Origin: an uncultured Lachnospiraceae bacterium
GTDB lineage: Bacteria; Bacillota; Clostridia; Lachnospirales; Lachnospiraceae
Assembly (NCBI GenBank): GCA_905197485.1
Contig: CAJJYZ010000003.1
Span: 17,238-81,237, forward strand
Direction: 5' to 3'
Length of the DNA: 64,000 nt
Part shown: piece by piece, positions 40,964-49,209 of the stretch
Layout: each line of letters opens with the position of its first letter
Position numbering within the stretch: the first letter of the stretch is position 1
Notes under the pieces: generated by a model
The model's input: the letters and a program-made list of their open reading frames with translations, nothing else
What the model was told of the DNA's origin: nothing
Databases searched by the model: none
Position numbers and translations under genes: made by a program

Positions 40964-43612
40964 ATGAATTATGGAAAAAAGAACGCTTCGAAACGGCAAA
41001 AGCAACTGTCTTCCAAAGCTGCAATGCAGAAGAAGAGAATCGGTTCCCGCCTTTTCAAGTCCTTCGTAATCTGTATATTACTCATCGGAATTGCTGGAGT
41101 TGCCGGTGCCGGATTACTGATTAAAAACGTCATCGACAACGCGCCGAATGTTACTCCTGAAAATGTAAAGCCAAAAGAATATACAACCTTCGTTGTAGAC
41201 CAGAACGGAAACGAACTGGATCGTTTTATTCAATCCGGTTCCAACCGTATCTATAAGACGAATGACGAGATACCCCAATATTTAAGAGATGCTTTCGTTG
41301 CGATTGAAGACGAACGTTTCTATAGCCATAACGGAATTGATATCAAAGGTATCGTTCGTGCGGGTGTCGTCATGGTCACCTCTCTTGGCAAGCGTACAGA
41401 AGGTGCGAGTACCATTACGCAGCAGCTGATTAAGAACACCATTTTCCCTGATTTCGTCCATGAAGACGGGCTGTTGGAGAAGTTCGAACGTAAATTTCAA
41501 GAGCAATATCTGGCTCTCGAGATTGAAAAGCAGATGAGCAAAGAGCAGATTTTAGAGAACTACATGAATACGATTAATCTTGGGCAGAACACACTCGGTG
41601 TACAAGCCGCTTCCATGAGATACTTCGGAAAGGACGTTTCCGAGCTTACTCTCTCTGAATGTGCGACAATCGCCGGAATCACGCAGAGTCCGGGAAAATA
41701 TAATCCGATTACCAACCCTGATGAAAATAAGGAACGTCGTTCCAAAGTACTCCGCAACATGTTGAATCTTGGATTTATCACACAGGCAGAATATGACGAA
41801 GCTCTCGCAGACGACGTCTATGCCCGTATTCAGACAGTCAATCAAGAACAGGAGTCACACCCGACCACCTACTTTATCGACGCTCTTGCAGAACAGGTCA
41901 TCGAAGACCTTCAGAAGGAGCCGCTAAACTACACAGAAGCTCAGGCGCACAATGCCCTCTATAGCGGCGGTCTGAAAATCTTCGCAACACAGGATGCAGA
42001 GATTCAGAAGATTGTAGACGAAGAAATCAATGATGACGATAACTATCCATCCAGAGTGGAAGTCGGCGTCAGCTACGCTCTGACTATCACAAGAGCAGAT
42101 GGAACACAAGATAACTACAGCTCCGGCCATTTGAAACAATTCGGTCGGGAGAAATACAACGACAAACAAGGACGTCTCTTCAAGACAGAAGAGGCCGCAC
42201 AGAAACGAATCGATGAATTCCGCGCGTCCGTTTCCAAGGAAGGAGACCAACGCTACGATGAAAACATCGAATTCACACCACAGCCGCAGGCTTCCATCGT
42301 CGTGATGGACCAGAAGACCGGACATGTGAAAGCAATCTCCGGCGGACGCGGCAATAAGAAGTCAAGCCGAAGCCTGAATCGTGCCACCGACACGAAAGAA
42401 CAGCCAGGTTCTTCTTTCAAAATCGTAGGCGTGTATGCCGCTGCATTGGATGCCGGCGGACAGTCGCTCGGAACCGTTACGAAAGACGAACCGATGACAG
42501 TCGGCGGCAAGACATTCAAGAATGCCTACCGGGGATACAAAGGCAATGTCACTATGCGTACCGCGATTGAAGATTCTGTCAATATCAGCGCTTTGAAGAC
42601 ATGGCAGAACGTAACGCCACAGCTCTGTATGGAGTACATCCAGAAGCTTGGCATCGATTCCATCGTAACGGCAGAAGAAGGAAAACAGCGTGAAGATAAG
42701 AAAAACGACTTGAACTTATCGACTGCACTCGGCGGTCTGACAGACGGCGTATACAATGTCGAGATGGCCGGAGCCTATGCTGCCATCGCAAACGGCGGTG
42801 TCTACAACCGGCCGGTCTACTACACGAAAATCGAAGACCATGACGGAAACGTCTTAATTGACAATTCCGGCGAATCCAAGACGGTTCTTCGTGAATCCAC
42901 CGCTTATCTTCTTACAAGCGCAATGGAGGACGTTATTACAAAAGGTACCGGATATCAGGCGAAACTGCCGAACATGGCGGCAGCCGGTAAAACCGGAACG
43001 ACAACAGACCGATGGGACATCTGGTTCTGTGGATATACCCCATACTATACATGTACCGTATGGGTTGGATATGATGACAACAAGGAACTTCCACTCGGAA
43101 ACTACAACCAGCTTCTATGGAAGGCAGTCATGTCAAGAATCCATAAAAACCTGCCATACAAAGATTTTGAAATGCCGGATACGGTAGAGAAAATGAAAGT
43201 CTGCTCTATCTCCGGTAAGGTTGCATCTTACTCTTGTCCATATCATATGGAATATATGGCAACCGACGGCGGCGGCGATAAAGTCTGCTCCAGCCATTCC
43301 GGTTATGAAGGTTCTGTAGGCGGCACTTCCCAGAAAGAAGAGGACGAAGCAGAAACAGATGACGAAACAACGGATGATGAAACAACCGATGATGAGACAA
43401 CTGAAACTCCGGATGATGGAGAGAATCCGGACGATGGCACCCAGACGCCAACGCCTCCTGGAGGAGACGGAACCGGCGGCGGCGATACCGGCGGTAACGG
43501 CGGTGCTGGCGGCGACAACGGTGGCAATGGCGGAACCGGCGGCGGTACTGGTGGCAACGGTGGTACTGGCGGTGGAACCGGCGGAAACGGTGATGTCACA
43601 CCATACAATTAA
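40964..43612 (+). CDS. Class A penicillin-binding protein with Gly-rich tail
   Basis: 882 residues; bifunctional peptidoglycan glycosyltransferase/transpeptidase of the PBP1a type. A basic cytosolic N-terminus and one membrane helix (about 32-56) anchor it. The GT51 domain has EDERFYSHNGID and GASTITQQLIKN. The transpeptidase has SxxK in QPGSSFK, SVN, and AGKTGTT. From about residue 790 the chain is low complexity: TDDET repeats, then a tail of GGNGG/GGTGG repeats of some 50 residues, ending VTPYN. The ATG at 40964 has AAAGGAGG 7 bases upstream. TATAAT at 40934-40939 is a likely -10. Confidence 0.96.
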   Translation: MNYGKKNASKRQKQLSSKAAMQKKRIGSRLFKSFVICILLIGIAGVAGAGLLIKNVIDNAPNVTPENVKPKEYTTFVVDQNGNELDRFIQSGSNRIYKTNDEIPQYLRDAFVAIEDERFYSHNGIDIKGIVRAGVVMVTSLGKRTEGASTITQQLIKNTIFPDFVHEDGLLEKFERKFQEQYLALEIEKQMSKEQILENYMNTINLGQNTLGVQAASMRYFGKDVSELTLSECATIAGITQSPGKYNPITNPDENKERRSKVLRNMLNLGFITQAEYDEALADDVYARIQTVNQEQESHPTTYFIDALAEQVIEDLQKEPLNYTEAQAHNALYSGGLKIFATQDAEIQKIVDEEINDDDNYPSRVEVGVSYALTITRADGTQDNYSSGHLKQFGREKYNDKQGRLFKTEEAAQKRIDEFRASVSKEGDQRYDENIEFTPQPQASIVVMDQKTGHVKAISGGRGNKKSSRSLNRATDTKEQPGSSFKIVGVYAAALDAGGQSLGTVTKDEPMTVGGKTFKNAYRGYKGNVTMRTAIEDSVNISALKTWQNVTPQLCMEYIQKLGIDSIVTAEEGKQREDKKNDLNLSTALGGLTDGVYNVEMAGAYAAIANGGVYNRPVYYTKIEDHDGNVLIDNSGESKTVLRESTAYLLTSAMEDVITKGTGYQAKLPNMAAAGKTGTTTDRWDIWFCGYTPYYTCTVWVGYDDNKELPLGNYNQLLWKAVMSRIHKNLPYKDFEMPDTVEKMKVCSISGKVASYSCPYHMEYMATDGGGDKVCSSHSGYEGSVGGTSQKEEDEAETDDETTDDETTDDETTETPDDGENPDDGTQTPTPPGGDGTGGGDTGGNGGAGGDNGGNGGTGGGTGGNGGTGGGTGGNGDVTPYN
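43362..43600 (+). repeat. Low-complexity coding repeats in the PBP tail
   Basis: Tandem 15-base units encoding TDDET (about 43362-43405) are followed by GGC/GGT/GGA-rich units (43458-43592) encoding glycine-rich repeats. Such slippage-prone DNA probably varies in length between strains. Confidence 0.8.
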
Positions 43613-43642
43613 ATACGTATTTAATTTTAATATTGAAGCAAT

Positions 43643-43684
43643 AAACAGCGTGTACCGTCAGAAAACGATACACGCTGTTTTTAT
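43643..43684 (+). terminator. Terminator after the PBP gene
   Basis: AAACAGCGTGTA and TACACGCTGTTT are exact arms with a 14-base loop, ending in T5. Confidence 0.9.
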
Positions 43685-43703
43685 AATTGACAATCATTAA
43701 TGG

Positions 43704-43756
43704 GACAAAAAACGTATAATCTGTTACACCCTTTCAAGTTTCAAACTATACGTTTT
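43704..43756 (-). terminator. Terminator after the amino acid ABC operon
   Basis: On the minus strand AAAACGTATA and TATACGTTTT pair across a 28-base loop, followed by T residues, 18 bases after the ATPase stop. Confidence 0.75.
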
Positions 43757-43773
43757 CTTTATTTACTTCATTG

Positions 43774-44496
43774 TTATAATACTTTCGACAGGAAATCTTT
43801 CAGTCTCGGGTCCTTCGGGTGTTCAAAGAAATCCTTCGGATTGTTCTGCTCTTTCACGATTCCTTCGTCGATAAAGAGTACTCTTGTCGCCACCTCTTTC
43901 GCAAATCCCATCTCGTGAGTAACGACAACCATCGTCATCCCTTCATCGGCTAATTCTTTCATCAGTTCTAACACTTCTCCTACCATCTCCGGGTCCAGAG
44001 CAGATGTCGGTTCATCAAACAGCATCACATCCGGATTCATGGCAAGCGCTCTCGCAATTGCAATACGTTGCTTCTGTCCGCCGGATAACTGCTTCGGATA
44101 CTGTTCTGCCTTCTCCGGCAATCCGACGCGTGCAAGAAGCTGCATCGCTTTCTCATCCGCCTCTTCCTTCGACATAATTCCGAGCTGCACCGGAGCAAGC
44201 GTAATGTTCTCTTTTACTGTCATATGCGGAAACAGATTAAACTGCTGAAACACCATTCCCATCTTTTGGCGAAGCTTGTTGATATCTGTTTTTTTATCTG
44301 TAATGTTGTTGCCTTCAAACCAGATTTCCCCTTCAGTCGGTTCCTCCAGTAAATTCAGGCAACGAAGAAATGTGGATTTTCCGGAACCGGACGGACCGAT
44401 GATGACCACTTTCTCTCCTTTTTCGATATGCTCGTCGATTCCCTTGAGCACCTGATTCCCATGAAAAGATTTTTTCAAATTCTTAGTGACAATCAC
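43774..44496 (-). CDS. Polar amino acid ABC importer, ATP-binding protein
   Basis: 240 residues from a GTG start at 44496. AAAGGAGG lies 10 bases upstream; the longer frame beginning at 44526 would start before this site. Walker A GPSGSGKST, Q-loop VFQQFNLFPHMT, signature LSGGQKQR and Walker B VMLFDEPTSALDPE are those of GlnQ-type proteins. It overlaps the permease by 14 bases. The three genes form a complete single-permease importer. Confidence 0.95.
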   Translation of the reverse strand: MIVTKNLKKSFHGNQVLKGIDEHIEKGEKVVIIGPSGSGKSTFLRCLNLLEEPTEGEIWFEGNNITDKKTDINKLRQKMGMVFQQFNLFPHMTVKENITLAPVQLGIMSKEEADEKAMQLLARVGLPEKAEQYPKQLSGGQKQRIAIARALAMNPDVMLFDEPTSALDPEMVGEVLELMKELADEGMTMVVVTHEMGFAKEVATRVLFIDEGIVKEQNNPKDFFEHPKDPRLKDFLSKVL

Positions 44497-45202
44497 CTTG
44501 CGCCATCCTCCTTTCAAAAAATTCAATTATCTTCGTAATTCCAAGCGTCATGACAAGGTAACATGCCGCCGCAATGAACAATGGCGGAAGTACGTCCCAT
44601 GTAACAGAACCTACATACTGTGCGGCCTTTGTAAGGTCTGTCACCGCAATCACGCCTGCGACAGACGTCTCTTTGATTAAAACAATCAATTCATTTCCAA
44701 GCGCCGGAAGAATATTCTTAATCGCCTGCGGAATGATGATAAAACGCATCGTCTGTAAATAATTGAATCCAAGCGAACGCCCTGCCTCCATCTGTCCTTT
44801 GTCAATCGATTCGATTCCTGCCCGGATAATCTCTGCCACATAAGCGCCGGAATTGATACCAAAACAGATACCGCCGACAAGAATCTCATTCGTATCTCTT
44901 GAAGTAAAGACAAGATTGTAAATGATAAGGAGCTGTACCATAACCGGAGTTCCACGAATCACTGTCGTATACAAATTACATATTTTATTGATTATCCATA
45001 ATTTTTTGTTCTGAGCGGATGCCACTTTCCCTACGGCAATGATAAGACCAATCACAATTCCGATTAAAATCGCCAGACACGAAATCAGAATCGTCACTTT
45101 CAATCCGTCCAAATATGCCAGGTATCTCTGTTCTCTTAAAAATGCCCGGTCAAATGCCTCTGCAAAGTTCTGCATAAATCCGGCTAATACAATTCCTTTC
45201 AT
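44483..45202 (-). CDS. Polar amino acid ABC importer, permease
   Basis: 239 residues, five or six membrane helices. The HisM/GlnP-type EAA loop is EAGRSLGFNYLQTMRFIIIPQA. VIRGTPVMVQLLIIYN is the other family signature. It probably works as a homodimer because no second permease gene exists. It lies between the binding protein (18 bases before) and the ATPase (overlapping). Confidence 0.94.
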   Translation of the reverse strand: MKGIVLAGFMQNFAEAFDRAFLREQRYLAYLDGLKVTILISCLAILIGIVIGLIIAVGKVASAQNKKLWIINKICNLYTTVIRGTPVMVQLLIIYNLVFTSRDTNEILVGGICFGINSGAYVAEIIRAGIESIDKGQMEAGRSLGFNYLQTMRFIIIPQAIKNILPALGNELIVLIKETSVAGVIAVTDLTKAAQYVGSVTWDVLPPLFIAAACYLVMTLGITKIIEFFERRMAQGDCH

Positions 45203-45220
45203 TTCTATGTATCCTTTCGC

Positions 45221-46009
45221 TTAGTTACTGCTTGCATGCTTTGCTGTGAATTCCTCAATCTTGCCTTCTTCAATCAGTTTGTCGATAACCGGATTGATTT
45301 TATCTAATAATTCCTGGTTTCCTTTCTTCACTGCAATTGCATATTTGTCTTCAAATAATGTTCCGTCCAGTACGGAAAGTTCCGGATTCGCTGCCACCAA
45401 ATCTTCTGCCGGAAGCTGGTCCATCACGATACAATCTACTTTTCCGTTCTTCAAATCTTCTGCTGCCTGTGCAAATTTTGTATAACGTTTCACTTCTTTT
45501 GCCTGACAGTTCTCTTTATTCGATACCCAGATATCCGCGATATTTCCCTGCTGGACTGCAATCACTTTGTCATTCAAGTTTTCTACGGAGCTGACTGCCG
45601 GATTTTCCTTATTCACAACCACCACTTCTGTAGAGCTTACATATTCATGGGAGAAATCCATCACTTCCGCACGTTCTTCATCAATTGAGACTCCCGCTGC
45701 AACCATATCTACTTTTCCCTGCTGGACTGCTGCCAAAGCCCCATCGAAGTCCATATTCTTAATCTCTAATTCCTGTCCCAGTTCGTCAGCAATCGCTTTC
45801 GCGATGTCCATATCGATTCCGACAACTTCATTCCCCTTCATATATTCATAAGGTGCGAAGCCAGCCTCTGTACCGACAATCAGTTTTTCAGATTGCTTTT
45901 CCGCTTTCTTATCCTCTTTCTTCGGCCCTTCTTTACTGCTTCCACATGCCGCAAATGATAAAACCATCGCTCCAACTAATGCTAAACTTAATACTTTTTT
46001 CATCTTCAT
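45221..46009 (-). CDS. Polar amino acid ABC importer, substrate-binding lipoprotein
   Basis: 262 residues. Signal MKMKKVLSLALVGAMVLS and lipobox FAAC anchor it outside the membrane. The mature protein is a family 3 solute-binding protein: LIVGTEAGFAPYEYM, VVGIDMDIAKAIADELG, ALAAVQQGKVDMVAAG. Arg in SIDEERAEVMDFS would contact the amino acid carboxylate. Which amino acid is bound cannot be told. The ATG at 46009 has AGGAGG upstream. A promoter with a palindromic operator precedes it. Confidence 0.94.
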   Translation of the reverse strand: MKMKKVLSLALVGAMVLSFAACGSSKEGPKKEDKKAEKQSEKLIVGTEAGFAPYEYMKGNEVVGIDMDIAKAIADELGQELEIKNMDFDGALAAVQQGKVDMVAAGVSIDEERAEVMDFSHEYVSSTEVVVVNKENPAVSSVENLNDKVIAVQQGNIADIWVSNKENCQAKEVKRYTKFAQAAEDLKNGKVDCIVMDQLPAEDLVAANPELSVLDGTLFEDKYAIAVKKGNQELLDKINPVIDKLIEEGKIEEFTAKHASSN

Positions 46010-46072
46010 AATCTCATCCTCCTGCTTAATCTGCATAATTATTCGTATTTAATGTATATTTATACTTTTCAT

Positions 46073-46107
46073 AGTGGTTATTATACCACTTCTTCATAAA
46101 AAAGCAA
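46073..46107 (-). promoter_or_regulatory. Promoter and operator-like palindrome of the amino acid ABC operon
   Basis: Minus strand TATAAT (46085-46080) lies in the middle of the palindrome AGTGGT-N6-ACCACT (46073-46090). TTGCTT lies 16 bases upstream (46107-46102). The same AGTGGTTATT arm appears twice more in the next hairpin upstream. A repressor binding the palindrome would block the -10. Confidence 0.55.
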
Positions 46108-46144
46108 GTGGTTATTTACACAACTTTTTGCATAAATAACCACT
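46107..46144 (-). terminator. Terminator after uppP
   Basis: AGTGGTTATTTA and TAAATAACCACT are exact arms with a 14-base loop. On the minus strand TTGCTTTTTT follows. This sequence also serves as the -35 region of the ABC operon. Confidence 0.8.
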
Positions 46145-46171
46145 CTCCTTGTATATTTTCATTATAAAGCC

Positions 46172-47008
46172 TTATTTCATTGTAAAAAATGATAAAAGTA
46201 CAATCACACCGAGGATGATGCGGTATACACCGAATACCTTGAAATCATTCTTCTTAATGTAACCCATCAGGAACTTGATTGCCAAAATAGATACGAAGAA
46301 TGCTGTCAGACATCCGATAATTAAAATTCCGATTTCCAATCCGGTAATTCCAACACCCGCCAGAATGAATTTCAAAATTTTCAATGCGCTGGCTCCAAAC
46401 ATCACCGGAATTGCAAGGAAGAATGTAAACTCTGCCGCAATATGGCGGGAAGTTCCCATGAGGAGCGCGCCCACAATCGTCGCCCCGGAGCGGGAAGTTC
46501 CCGGAATCAAGGATAACACCTGCCATCCGCCGATGATTAACGCATGCTTATAATTCATTTGGGAGAATGAGGTAATCTTCGGTGTTCGTCTCCGGTTCAT
46601 GTTTTCCACAACGATGAACAAAATACCGTAAATAATCAACATCGCCGCAACGACAATCGAGTTGTGAAGATGTTCCTCCATCCAGTCATCTAACGGAATC
46701 CCAATGATTGCCGCCGGAAGACATGCAACGACAACCCGGAACCACAACTGCCACGTATGTACCTTCTGCTTTTCTGTCTTCGACGGTGCAAATGGGTTGA
46801 GCTTATTAAAGTACAACACAACAACCGCCAGAATCGCTCCGAGCTGGATTACAACATTGAACATATCCATAAACTGCTTGCTCGCATTCAACTGCACAAT
46901 CTGGTTCACTAGAATCAAATGACCCGTACTGCTGATTGGAAGCCACTCGGTAATTCCTTCTACGATTCCGAGTAAAATACTTTTTAGTATCTCCATAAAA
47001 ATTTCCAT
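46172..47008 (-). CDS. uppP: Undecaprenyl-diphosphate phosphatase
   Basis: 278 residues, about eight membrane helices. Recycles the lipid carrier of wall synthesis; overexpression gives bacitracin resistance in known cases (BacA). The two catalytic motifs are EGITEWLPISSTGH near residues 17-30 and LIPGTSRSGATI in the second half. AGAGGA precedes the ATG at 47008. It lies between a HAD phosphatase gene and the amino acid importer. Confidence 0.96.
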   Translation of the reverse strand: MEIFMEILKSILLGIVEGITEWLPISSTGHLILVNQIVQLNASKQFMDMFNVVIQLGAILAVVVLYFNKLNPFAPSKTEKQKVHTWQLWFRVVVACLPAAIIGIPLDDWMEEHLHNSIVVAAMLIIYGILFIVVENMNRRRTPKITSFSQMNYKHALIIGGWQVLSLIPGTSRSGATIVGALLMGTSRHIAAEFTFFLAIPVMFGASALKILKFILAGVGITGLEIGILIIGCLTAFFVSILAIKFLMGYIKKNDFKVFGVYRIILGVIVLLSFFTMK

Positions 47009-47029
47009 CTTTCTTTCCTCTTTCTTTTC

Positions 47030-47866
47030 TTATTCTTCTATCAGGGCAAATTTCTCGATTGCCTTCGCCACACCGTCTTCCTCATTGGAAACGGTGATAT
47101 AATCTGCCGCATCTTTCACCGGCTGTACTGCATTTTCCATAGCGACTCCGAGACCTGCTTCCCGCACCATCTCCAAATCATTCATGCCGTCCCCGCAAGC
47201 CATGATTTCTTCTCTTGCAATCCCAAGGAGTTCCCCAAGTTTCAGAATCCCTTCGCCTTTATTTACCCCAAACGCATTCACCTCGATATTGTTCTCCATC
47301 GCGCCTGTCGCCGCAATCTGTGGAATCTTCTCGAGCTGCTGGAATGCTTTTTCTTTTTCGTTTCTATTTTTAAACAGTGCATGTACTTTGTCAACCCGTA
47401 AGTTTGCATTCTCCAGCTTTTTATACACATCCGGCACCGGTATCCTGCATTCCCGCAAATAAACCGCCATGCTCGGCAGAATGACATAGGATTCCGCCTC
47501 TGCCAGTTCATGGGCATTACAATATCCATTTCCCTCCAGAAATACTTCTTTATAAGTGTCATATTGTGAAAAAATATCGAGTACCTGCTTCCCGGTCTCG
47601 ACGGACATGGAAGATTCATATAACACCTTTTCCTCTTTCATATCCACAATCCTTGCACCGTTGGAAGTAATTGCATACCGGACTCCCGGAAGGTTCCTTA
47701 CTTCTTTCGGAACTCCGCTCAGCGGCCGGCCTGTCGCTGCAAGTACCTCTATTCCCTGTTCTATCGCCCGTATCAGAACGTTTCTCGTATATTCCGTCAT
47801 CTCTTTCCTATCGTTCAATAACGTGCCATCACAATCGAAAGCTATCATTTTTATCTTTTGTTTCAT
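47030..47866 (-). CDS. Cof-type HAD-IIB hydrolase
   Basis: 278 residues. The nucleophile motif is FDCDGTLLND, and motif IV is CGDGMNDLEM; the C2B cap lies between. Members dephosphorylate sugar phosphates, FMN or pyridoxal phosphate, and the substrate cannot be predicted here. I use the ATG at 47866. A TTG 12 bases earlier is only one base from the GGGAGAGA site. It is divergent from the wall hydrolase gene. Confidence 0.92.
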   Translation of the reverse strand: MKQKIKMIAFDCDGTLLNDRKEMTEYTRNVLIRAIEQGIEVLAATGRPLSGVPKEVRNLPGVRYAITSNGARIVDMKEEKVLYESSMSVETGKQVLDIFSQYDTYKEVFLEGNGYCNAHELAEAESYVILPSMAVYLRECRIPVPDVYKKLENANLRVDKVHALFKNRNEKEKAFQQLEKIPQIAATGAMENNIEVNAFGVNKGEGILKLGELLGIAREEIMACGDGMNDLEMVREAGLGVAMENAVQPVKDAADYITVSNEEDGVAKAIEKFALIEE

Positions 47867-47928
47867 CTCTTTTTGCAATCTCTCCCTTTCTATAATCTAT
47901 TATCGCGTTCACTCTATCATATCAAAAT

Positions 47929-47957
47929 TTGCAAAAAATATCAATTTGTTGTATAAT
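47929..47957 (+). promoter_or_regulatory. Promoter of the wall hydrolase gene
   Basis: TTGCAA (47929-47934), 17 bases, TATAAT (47952-47957). Start codon 40 bases later with AAAGGAAA in between. Confidence 0.8.
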
Positions 47958-47996
47958 ACTTAGACTAGACTTTTGAAATGAAAGAAAGGAAATGCA

Positions 47997-49142
47997 ATGA
48001 AAACGATACGAAAGCGAAAAAGAAGCAGGGTTTTAGCTTTTATCCTGGCTTCCACTCTCTGTTTCTCTACGCCATTTACAGCCGACACTCATGCAGAAGA
48101 CTTACAGCAGAAGCAGAAAGACCTGGAAAGCGATTTATCTGATTTGAATCAGGATAAGGCCGCATTGGGCGAGGAATTATCCGCCGCTGCTGCCTCTTTG
48201 AATTCAATCGTACAGGAGATAGCGTCAACCCGCAACGACTTAGACCTGGCAAAGGCGAGGGAAGTCGGTCAATACGAGATGATGAAGAAGCGTATCCAGT
48301 ACATGTACGAAGCCGGAGCCGGCAACTTTTTTACCATGCTGCTGGAGTCCAAGTCCATGACGGAACTTTTGAACCGCGCTGATTTCATCTCAACCGTCAG
48401 CGAATATGACCGGGAGATGTTAGAACGTCTTCAGGCCATTCACAAGGACATTGAAGCAAAAGAAAAGAAGCTGCTCAAAGAGCAGACGGAGATGGAAAAA
48501 CAGCAGAAGAATCTGGAGGACAGCTACGCAAAGCTTACTTCCATGATTGATTCTACTTCCAGTGAGCTTGAAAAATATAAAGAACAGATTGCTGCTGCAG
48601 AAGCCGCAAAGAAAGCCGCAGAAGAAGCCAAGAAAGAAAATGATACTTCTCTCGGCAACGGAACTTCCCAGGACTCCGAAACACCATCCACACCAAAGCC
48701 AGAAGAACAGAAGCCTGAGAACAAACCGGAAAGTAAACCGGATAGCAAGCCGGAAAAACCAGAAAAACCGGAGACAGAACAGCCACAGAAGCCATCGGAT
48801 AACACTGAACTTGCCACCTTTGCCGCAATCTTGGAGTGTGAGGCGATTCCATCCGATTATGATGCGCTTCTCGCTGTTGCAACGGTCATTATGAACCGAA
48901 AAGAAAGCCCGAACTATCCGAACACCATCACCGGCGTGATTTACCAAAGCGGACAGTTCTCCCCAACATGGACCGGAAAGCTTGACAAAGTATTGCAGAG
49001 AGGCGCAAAACCACTTTGCTACACTGTCGCACAGGATGCGATAAACGGAGCAAGACACTCCGCAGTCAAGAACTGCTACTCTTTCCGCGCAGCCTCCACC
49101 GGGCATGAAGGAATCGTTATCGGTGATAACGTGTTCTTTTAA
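47997..49142 (+). CDS. Secreted peptidoglycan hydrolase: coiled coil plus SleB-like domain
   Basis: 381 residues. Signal peptide about 1-33 (basic start, then VLAFILASTLCFSTPF). Residues about 36-205 are a PcsB-like coiled coil (DLQQKQKDLESDLSDLNQDK, MKKRIQYMYEAGAGNFFTML). Residues about 215-268 are a Pro/Glu/Lys-rich linker with PEKPE and KPES repeats. The last 110 residues are a cell-wall hydrolase domain of the SleB/CwlJ type, with the likely catalytic Glu in AAILECEA. In sporulating relatives this domain opens spore cortex. Here fusion to a PcsB-like coiled coil points rather to division or growth, with activation perhaps by FtsEX. Confidence 0.9.
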   Translation: MKTIRKRKRSRVLAFILASTLCFSTPFTADTHAEDLQQKQKDLESDLSDLNQDKAALGEELSAAAASLNSIVQEIASTRNDLDLAKAREVGQYEMMKKRIQYMYEAGAGNFFTMLLESKSMTELLNRADFISTVSEYDREMLERLQAIHKDIEAKEKKLLKEQTEMEKQQKNLEDSYAKLTSMIDSTSSELEKYKEQIAAAEAAKKAAEEAKKENDTSLGNGTSQDSETPSTPKPEEQKPENKPESKPDSKPEKPEKPETEQPQKPSDNTELATFAAILECEAIPSDYDALLAVATVIMNRKESPNYPNTITGVIYQSGQFSPTWTGKLDKVLQRGAKPLCYTVAQDAINGARHSAVKNCYSFRAASTGHEGIVIGDNVFF

Positions 49143-49165
49143 CAAAAACAAATAGGGAAAAATAT

Positions 49166-49209
49166 GACGCACAGAAAAGGAAAACAATGCCCCCTTCTGT
49201 GCGTCTCTT
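49166..49209 (+). terminator. Terminator after the wall hydrolase gene
   Basis: GACGCACAGAA and TTCTGTGCGTC are exact outer arms with a loop of 18 bases containing a further GG/CC pair, followed by TCTTT. It lies against the stop of the convergent AAA-ATPase gene. Confidence 0.8.
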
